From assembly GCA_030448245.1 (NCBI GenBank), contig JAUJNH010000013.1:9033-61145 (forward strand): a DNA stretch of 52,113 nucleotides, read 5' to 3'. Under the pieces are notes generated by a model. It saw nothing but the letters and a program-made list of their open reading frames with translations, had not been told where the DNA came from and did not search any database. Both the position numbers and the translations under genes were made by a program. Origin of the DNA: Acidimicrobiales bacterium (GTDB taxonomy: Bacteria > Actinomycetota > Acidimicrobiia > Acidimicrobiales > JAUJNH01). This document shows positions 48,130 to 52,113 of the stretch, piece after piece (within the stretch, counting starts at the first letter, position 1; each line of letters opens with the position of its first letter).

Positions 48130-50055
48130 GTGCCGGCCCGCCCGAGGCGGGCGTCGCCCGTGCCTGACGCCCCCGGGCCTGGCTCCCCCCCGGCCCCCCC
48201 GGCGCCAAGCCGACCGGCCGACGGGCGGCGGGTCGTGGCGCCGCTACCGCCGCCGGCCCTGCTCGTGATCGGCCACGGCAGCCGAGATCCCCGGGCCGGC
48301 GCCGAGCTCGAGCGCCTGGTTGCCATGGTCCGGGGCCTGCTGCCCGGCACGGCCGTGGGCGCTGGCTGCCTCGAGCTGGCCGAGCCGCACATCGACGCGG
48401 CCCTGGACGAGCTCGTCGCCGGCGGGGCCACCGACATCGTGGCCGTGCCCGTCGTGCTGTTCGGCGCCGGCCACCTGAAGGACGACGGGCCGGCCGTGCT
48501 GGGCCGGGCCCGGCGGCGCCACCCCGGTGTGCGCTTCCGCCTGGCCCGCGACCTCGGGATCCACCCGGCCGTGCTGGCGGTGGCCGAGGAGCGGGCCCGC
48601 AGCGCCCTGACCGGCCCCGGCCAGGGGTCCACCGGAGCGGCGCCGGCCGGCGAGCACGAGGCCGACGAAGCGGCCGTGGTGCTGGTGGGCCGTGGGTCCA
48701 CCGATCCCGACGCCTGCGCCGACCTCGTCAAGCTGGCCCGCCTCCTCGAGGACGGCAGGGGGCTCGGCTCGGTGGTGGCCGCCTTCGCCGGCATGAGCCG
48801 GCCCGATGTCGACGGGGCGCTCGAGCGGTGCCGTCGACTCGGGGCCAGGCGCATCGCGGTGGTCCCGCTGTTCCTCTTCGGCGGCGTGCTGGTCGACAAG
48901 GTCGGGGAACGGGCCCAGCGGTGGGCGGCCGCCCAGAACGACGTCGAGGTGGAGGTGGCCGACCACCTCGGGCCCGACCTCCGCCTGGCCGAGCTCGTGG
49001 TCGAACGCCACCGCGAGGCCTCCTCCGGCGACGTGCGCATGAACTGCGACCTGTGCGTCTACCGGGTGCGCCTCCCCGGCTTCGAGGAGAAGGTGGGCAC
49101 ACCCCTGTCATTGAGCCCGCCCGAGCGCGCCGCCCGCGGCTGGCGAGCCCGACGAGCGGCCAACCAGAGCGCCGAGCGGGCCGCGGCCCAGCGCGAGCGC
49201 CCCCGTCGCGGCCTGGGCCGGCGCACCGGCCTCGCCGCGGTGCCTCACGGGTCGGGCCCGGCCGTCCGCGTCGCCGGCCTCGCCCACACCTTCCCCGACG
49301 GCACGCGGGCGCTGGCCGGCGTCGACCTCGTGGTCGAGCCGAGCGAGCGGGTGGCGATCCTCGGACCCAACGGCAGCGGCAAGACCACGCTGGCCCTTCA
49401 CCTCATCGGCGCCCTCGACCGCCAGGCCGGCGCGGTCACCGTCGCCGGGCTCGACGTCGGCGGCGCCACGCTCCCCGAGGTCCGGCGTCGGGTCGGCTTC
49501 GTCTTCCAGGACCCCGACGACCAGCTGCTGCTGCCGACGGTGGCGGCCGACGTCGCCTTTGGCCCCAGCAACCTCGGGCTGCCCGACGCCGACATCACGG
49601 CCCGAGTCAGAGCCGCCCTCGACGTCGTCGGCCTCACCGACCTCGCCGACCGAGCGCCCCAGCACCTCAGCCTCGGCGAGCGCCGCCGGGCCGCCCTGGC
49701 CGGTGTCCTGGCCGTCGACCCGGAGGTGCTGGTCCTCGACGAGCCCAGCGCCAACCTCGACCCACGGTCCCGGCGCGACCTGGTCGAGATCGTCCGCGGG
49801 CTCGACGTCACCACCCTCGTCGTCACCCACGACCTGTCGCTGGCCCTCGAGCTCTGCCCCCGGGCGGTGGTCCTCGACAACGGCGTGGTCGCCGCCGACG
49901 GCCCCACCCGCCTCCTCCTGGCGAACCCCGGCCTGATGGCCGCCCACGGCCTCGACCTGCCCTACGGGCTGGTGGTCCCGGCTGACCCGACCGCGTCTGC
50001 CTCCCCCCTTCGAACCCACCGGGCGGGGGAGGCTCCGGACAGGTCGGATCACTAA
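48130..50055 (+). CDS. CbiX cobaltochelatase fused to CbiO cobalt-transporter ATPase
   Basis: This is a 641-residue fusion. Residues about 43-305 are a two-repeat sirohydrochlorin cobaltochelatase: ALLVIGHGSRDPRAGAELER supplies the metal-binding His, VVLFGAGHLKDDGPAVLG the second, and the second repeat reads AVVLVGRGSTDPDACADLVK. Near 304-322 MNCDLCVYRVRLPGFEEKVG carries the Cys pair seen in long CbiX proteins. After a basic linker (about 335-375), residues 375-600 are a CbiO ABC ATPase with GPNGSGKTT (about 412), the signature LSLGERRR and LVLDEPSANLDPR. The start is uncertain: GTG at 48130 gives the longest form; GTG at 48160 or 48235 would trim a Pro-rich leader. No free cbiO or cbiX is present. 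Confidence 0.9.
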   Translation: MPARPRRASPVPDAPGPGSPPAPPAPSRPADGRRVVAPLPPPALLVIGHGSRDPRAGAELERLVAMVRGLLPGTAVGAGCLELAEPHIDAALDELVAGGATDIVAVPVVLFGAGHLKDDGPAVLGRARRRHPGVRFRLARDLGIHPAVLAVAEERARSALTGPGQGSTGAAPAGEHEADEAAVVLVGRGSTDPDACADLVKLARLLEDGRGLGSVVAAFAGMSRPDVDGALERCRRLGARRIAVVPLFLFGGVLVDKVGERAQRWAAAQNDVEVEVADHLGPDLRLAELVVERHREASSGDVRMNCDLCVYRVRLPGFEEKVGTPLSLSPPERAARGWRARRAANQSAERAAAQRERPRRGLGRRTGLAAVPHGSGPAVRVAGLAHTFPDGTRALAGVDLVVEPSERVAILGPNGSGKTTLALHLIGALDRQAGAVTVAGLDVGGATLPEVRRRVGFVFQDPDDQLLLPTVAADVAFGPSNLGLPDADITARVRAALDVVGLTDLADRAPQHLSLGERRRAALAGVLAVDPEVLVLDEPSANLDPRSRRDLVEIVRGLDVTTLVVTHDLSLALELCPRAVVLDNGVVAADGPTRLLLANPGLMAAHGLDLPYGLVVPADPTASASPLRTHRAGEAPDRSDH

Positions 50056-50058
50056 CCT
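50053..50058 (+). promoter_or_regulatory. -10 box for leaderless aldolase transcript
   Basis: TAACCT lies 7 nt before the ATG at 50066 with no SD, and overlaps the stop codon of the preceding fusion gene. Confidence 0.45.
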
Positions 50059-50065
50059 GATCGGG

Positions 50066-51082
50066 ATGACCGACCTCCATGCTGTCGCCACGGACCTGCT
50101 GGCCAACGGACGCGGGATCCTCGCCATCGACGAGACCCCTGGCACCATCGGAGGCCGCTTCGAGAAGCTCGGCATCGAGTCGACGCCCGAGAACCGGTCG
50201 GCCTATCGCGAGCTCCTGATCACCACCCCGGATCTCGGCTCCTGGATCGGCGGGGCCATCCTCCAGGACGAGACCTTCTCGCAGAAGACCACGTCCGGCA
50301 CCACGTTCCCCGAGGAGCTGGCCAAGCGGAACATCGCAGCCGGCATCAAGGTCGACACGGGGGCCAAGCCGCTCGCCGGCCACCCCAACGAGAAGGTCAC
50401 CGAAGGCCTCGACGGCCTGCGTGACCGGCTGGCTGCCTACAAGGAGAAGGGCGCCGTCTTCGCCAAGTGGCGTGCCGTCTACACCATCGACGACGAGGTC
50501 GCCCCCACCCCCGGCGCCAGCCAGGCCAACGCCCACGCCCTGGCCCGCTACGCCGCCCTCTGCCAGGAGGCCGGCATCGTCCCCATCGTCGAGCCCGAGG
50601 TCATGCTCGAGGGCGCCCACTCCATCGAGCGGTGCGCGGAGGTAACCGCCAACACGCTGCGGGGTGTCTTCAACGAGCTGGCCGCCCAGCGGGTCGACCT
50701 GCGGGGCATCGTCCTGAAGCCCAGCATGGTCGTCTCCGGCAAGGCCGGCGAGGCCAAAGCCGGCCCCGACGAGGTGGCCGACACCACGCTCCGGGTCTTC
50801 GCCGAGGTCGTGCCCGCCGCCGTGCCGTCGATCGCCTTTCTGTCCGGTGGCCAGACGCCGGTGCAGGCCACGGAGCACCTGCAGGCCATGAACTCACGGG
50901 GGCAGCAGCCCTGGCAGGTCGGCTTCTCCTACGGGCGGGCCCTGCAGGACGACCCGCTCTCCATCTGGAAGGGCGACTCGGCCAACACCGAAAAGGCGCA
51001 GGAGGCCCTGGCCGTGCGGGCCAAGGCCAACGCGGCAGCCAGCAAGGGCGAGTACGACGCCAGCTACGAGCCGGCATCCTGA
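50066..51082 (+). CDS. fba: class I fructose-bisphosphate aldolase
   Basis: This 338-residue aldolase cleaves or forms fructose 1,6-bisphosphate through a Schiff base. The Lys is in GIVLKPSMVVSG; further class I landmarks are ILAIDETPGTIGGRFEKLGI near the N-terminus, FAKWRAVYTI, and PIVEPEVMLEG. Length matches eukaryotic-type class I enzymes. It probably has its own leaderless promoter and is followed after 2 bp by glpX. Confidence 0.95.
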   Translation: MTDLHAVATDLLANGRGILAIDETPGTIGGRFEKLGIESTPENRSAYRELLITTPDLGSWIGGAILQDETFSQKTTSGTTFPEELAKRNIAAGIKVDTGAKPLAGHPNEKVTEGLDGLRDRLAAYKEKGAVFAKWRAVYTIDDEVAPTPGASQANAHALARYAALCQEAGIVPIVEPEVMLEGAHSIERCAEVTANTLRGVFNELAAQRVDLRGIVLKPSMVVSGKAGEAKAGPDEVADTTLRVFAEVVPAAVPSIAFLSGGQTPVQATEHLQAMNSRGQQPWQVGFSYGRALQDDPLSIWKGDSANTEKAQEALAVRAKANAAASKGEYDASYEPAS

Positions 51083-51084
51083 GC

Positions 51085-52071
51085 GTGGCTGACCAGGGCG
51101 CCGACGGCGCCTCGACCGCGCCGCTCGACGGCGTGGTGCTCGACCTGCTCGTCGCCTCGCAGCAAGCCGCCCATGCCTGCCAGGCCTGGGTGGGGCGGGG
51201 CGACAAGGAAGCGGCCGACGATGCTGCCGTCGCCGCCATGCGCGAGTCGCTGGCCTCGGCCGGGGGCCAGGGCGAGGTGGCGATCGGCGAGGGGGTCAAG
51301 GACGACGCCCCGATGCTGTACGTCGGCGAGAAGTTCGGCGTGGGCCCCGGCCCGGTGTACGAGATCGCCGTCGACCCCCTCGAGGGCACCACCCTGTGCG
51401 CCCGGGGCGCCACCGGCGCCATCGCGGTGATCGCCGCCGCTCCGGCCGGCACGCTGTACCGCACCGAGGGCCACTACATGGACAAGCTCGTCGTGGGCCC
51501 GGAGGCTGCCGGCGCCATCGACATCGACGACCCGACCGAGGAGAACCTGAGGCGGATCGCCGGCGCCCTCGACCGCTCGGTCGAGTCGCTCCAGGTCGGG
51601 GTGCTCGACAAGCCTCGCCACAAGGAGCTGATCCTCCGCCTGCGCGACCTCGGCGTCGGGGTGGTCCTCGTCACCGACGGCGACGTGATGACGGCGCTGT
51701 CGGCCATGGTTCCGAGCGGGGCCCTCGACGTCGCTCTCGGCATCGGCGGCGCCCCGGAGGGCGTCATCACCGCCTGCGCGGCCCGTGCCCTGGGCGCCGG
51801 CATGCAGGGGCGGCTGGTGCCCCAGAGCGACGACGAGCGCAAGGCGCTCGACGACCTCGAGCCGGCATGGGACCGGACCCTGCGGCTCGACGACATGGTC
51901 GGCGCCGACGAGGCCGTGCTCGTGGCCACCGCCGTCACCTCGGCCTGGCCCTTGAACGCCCCCGAGCTGGCGGCGAACGGCGGCACCTGGCTCTCCTCAC
52001 TGCTGTGCGCCCGCCGGGTCGGCCTGGCCTTCGTGCGAGCCGAGGTCTACCGCCACGAGGCCACCTCGTAG
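51085..52071 (+). CDS. glpX: class II fructose-1,6-bisphosphatase (GlpX)
   Basis: This 328-residue Mg/Mn-dependent phosphatase acts in gluconeogenesis. Motifs are AIGEGVKDDAPMLYVGEKFG, EIAVDPLEGTTLCARG (metal-binding Asp/Glu) and LGIGGAPEGVITACAARALG. GTG at 51085 lies 2 bp after the aldolase stop, so the two are co-transcribed and act in consecutive steps. The stop is at 52071; the last 42 bp of the window show nothing. Confidence 0.95.
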   Translation: MADQGADGASTAPLDGVVLDLLVASQQAAHACQAWVGRGDKEAADDAAVAAMRESLASAGGQGEVAIGEGVKDDAPMLYVGEKFGVGPGPVYEIAVDPLEGTTLCARGATGAIAVIAAAPAGTLYRTEGHYMDKLVVGPEAAGAIDIDDPTEENLRRIAGALDRSVESLQVGVLDKPRHKELILRLRDLGVGVVLVTDGDVMTALSAMVPSGALDVALGIGGAPEGVITACAARALGAGMQGRLVPQSDDERKALDDLEPAWDRTLRLDDMVGADEAVLVATAVTSAWPLNAPELAANGGTWLSSLLCARRVGLAFVRAEVYRHEATS

Positions 52072-52113
52072 ACCGAGACGTCAGGCCCTGGTCCCGTTGC
52101 CGCCCGCGCCCGA

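Noticed and set aside
1..52113. CRISPR arrays, insertion sequences or prophage genes
   Set aside because: No spaced direct-repeat array, transposase, integrase or phage structural gene was recognised; the only tandem repeat is coding and uninterrupted.

Overview
The window is very GC-rich, densely packed bacterial DNA with many GTG and TTG starts and start/stop overlaps of 4 bp or less. Gene content (LarB/LarC, GMC oxidoreductase cluster, cobalamin cluster with CbtA/CbtB, a GlnR-like box) and frequent leaderless starts (TAnnnT, then 6-9 nt, then the start codon) point to Actinomycetota, possibly Acidimicrobiia. No rRNA or other taxonomic marker is present, so this placement is inference.

Layout. 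12-8186, mostly minus strand: an AI-2E-family membrane protein; a zinc/manganese-type ABC importer (permease, ATPase, binding lipoprotein) behind a palindromic operator; a cupin; a cystathionine synthase/lyase pair for transsulfuration; a BlaI-type repressor. 8228-15505, plus strand: a secreted M23 peptidase, an anchored protein of unknown role, and a four-gene translationally coupled chain (GMC oxidoreductase, small unknown, metallophosphoesterase, alpha/beta hydrolase). 15552-20679: msrB, a Cys-rich small protein, larB-larC, pheA, a small unknown and a K+ channel. 20680-24272 is a lower-GC decayed stretch holding relict ORFs and a broken HNH-like/WD40 gene, ending at tRNA-Ser(TGA).

24359-30511 is a possible nitrogen/ion module: a LuxR-type regulator, a DUF6457-like protein, and a striking fusion of a CPA2 (Kef-type) antiporter with a degenerate GlnD-like HD region plus two ACT domains, divergent from amtB, which carries a GlnR-like box. 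30536-31648: cobalamin riboswitch, cbtB, cbtA. 31649-35747: a broken small membrane protein, a MerR regulator divergent from a large membrane protein, and a methyltransferase. 35786-38494 is an NAD-linked module: SPFH protein and NAD-kinase-like protein, divergent from an NrtR-type Nudix regulator across three abutting 17-bp palindromes.

38607-50055 is one long cobalamin operon in which nearly every junction overlaps. It holds cobI (with an N-terminal ribbon-helix-helix domain and a leaderless 8-codon leader ORF), cobM, a divergent methylase, cbiD, a CobL-CbiG(C)-CobJ multifunctional fusion with an in-frame 33-bp minisatellite, a ferredoxin, cobH, cobA, cbiM, cbiQ and a CbiX-CbiO fusion. The window closes with class I fructose-bisphosphate aldolase and GlpX-type fructose bisphosphatase. 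The strongest candidates for new biology are the antiporter-GlnD-like fusion, the triple-palindrome NAD module, the CbiX-CbiO and RHH-CobI fusions, and the decayed HNH/WD40 gene.
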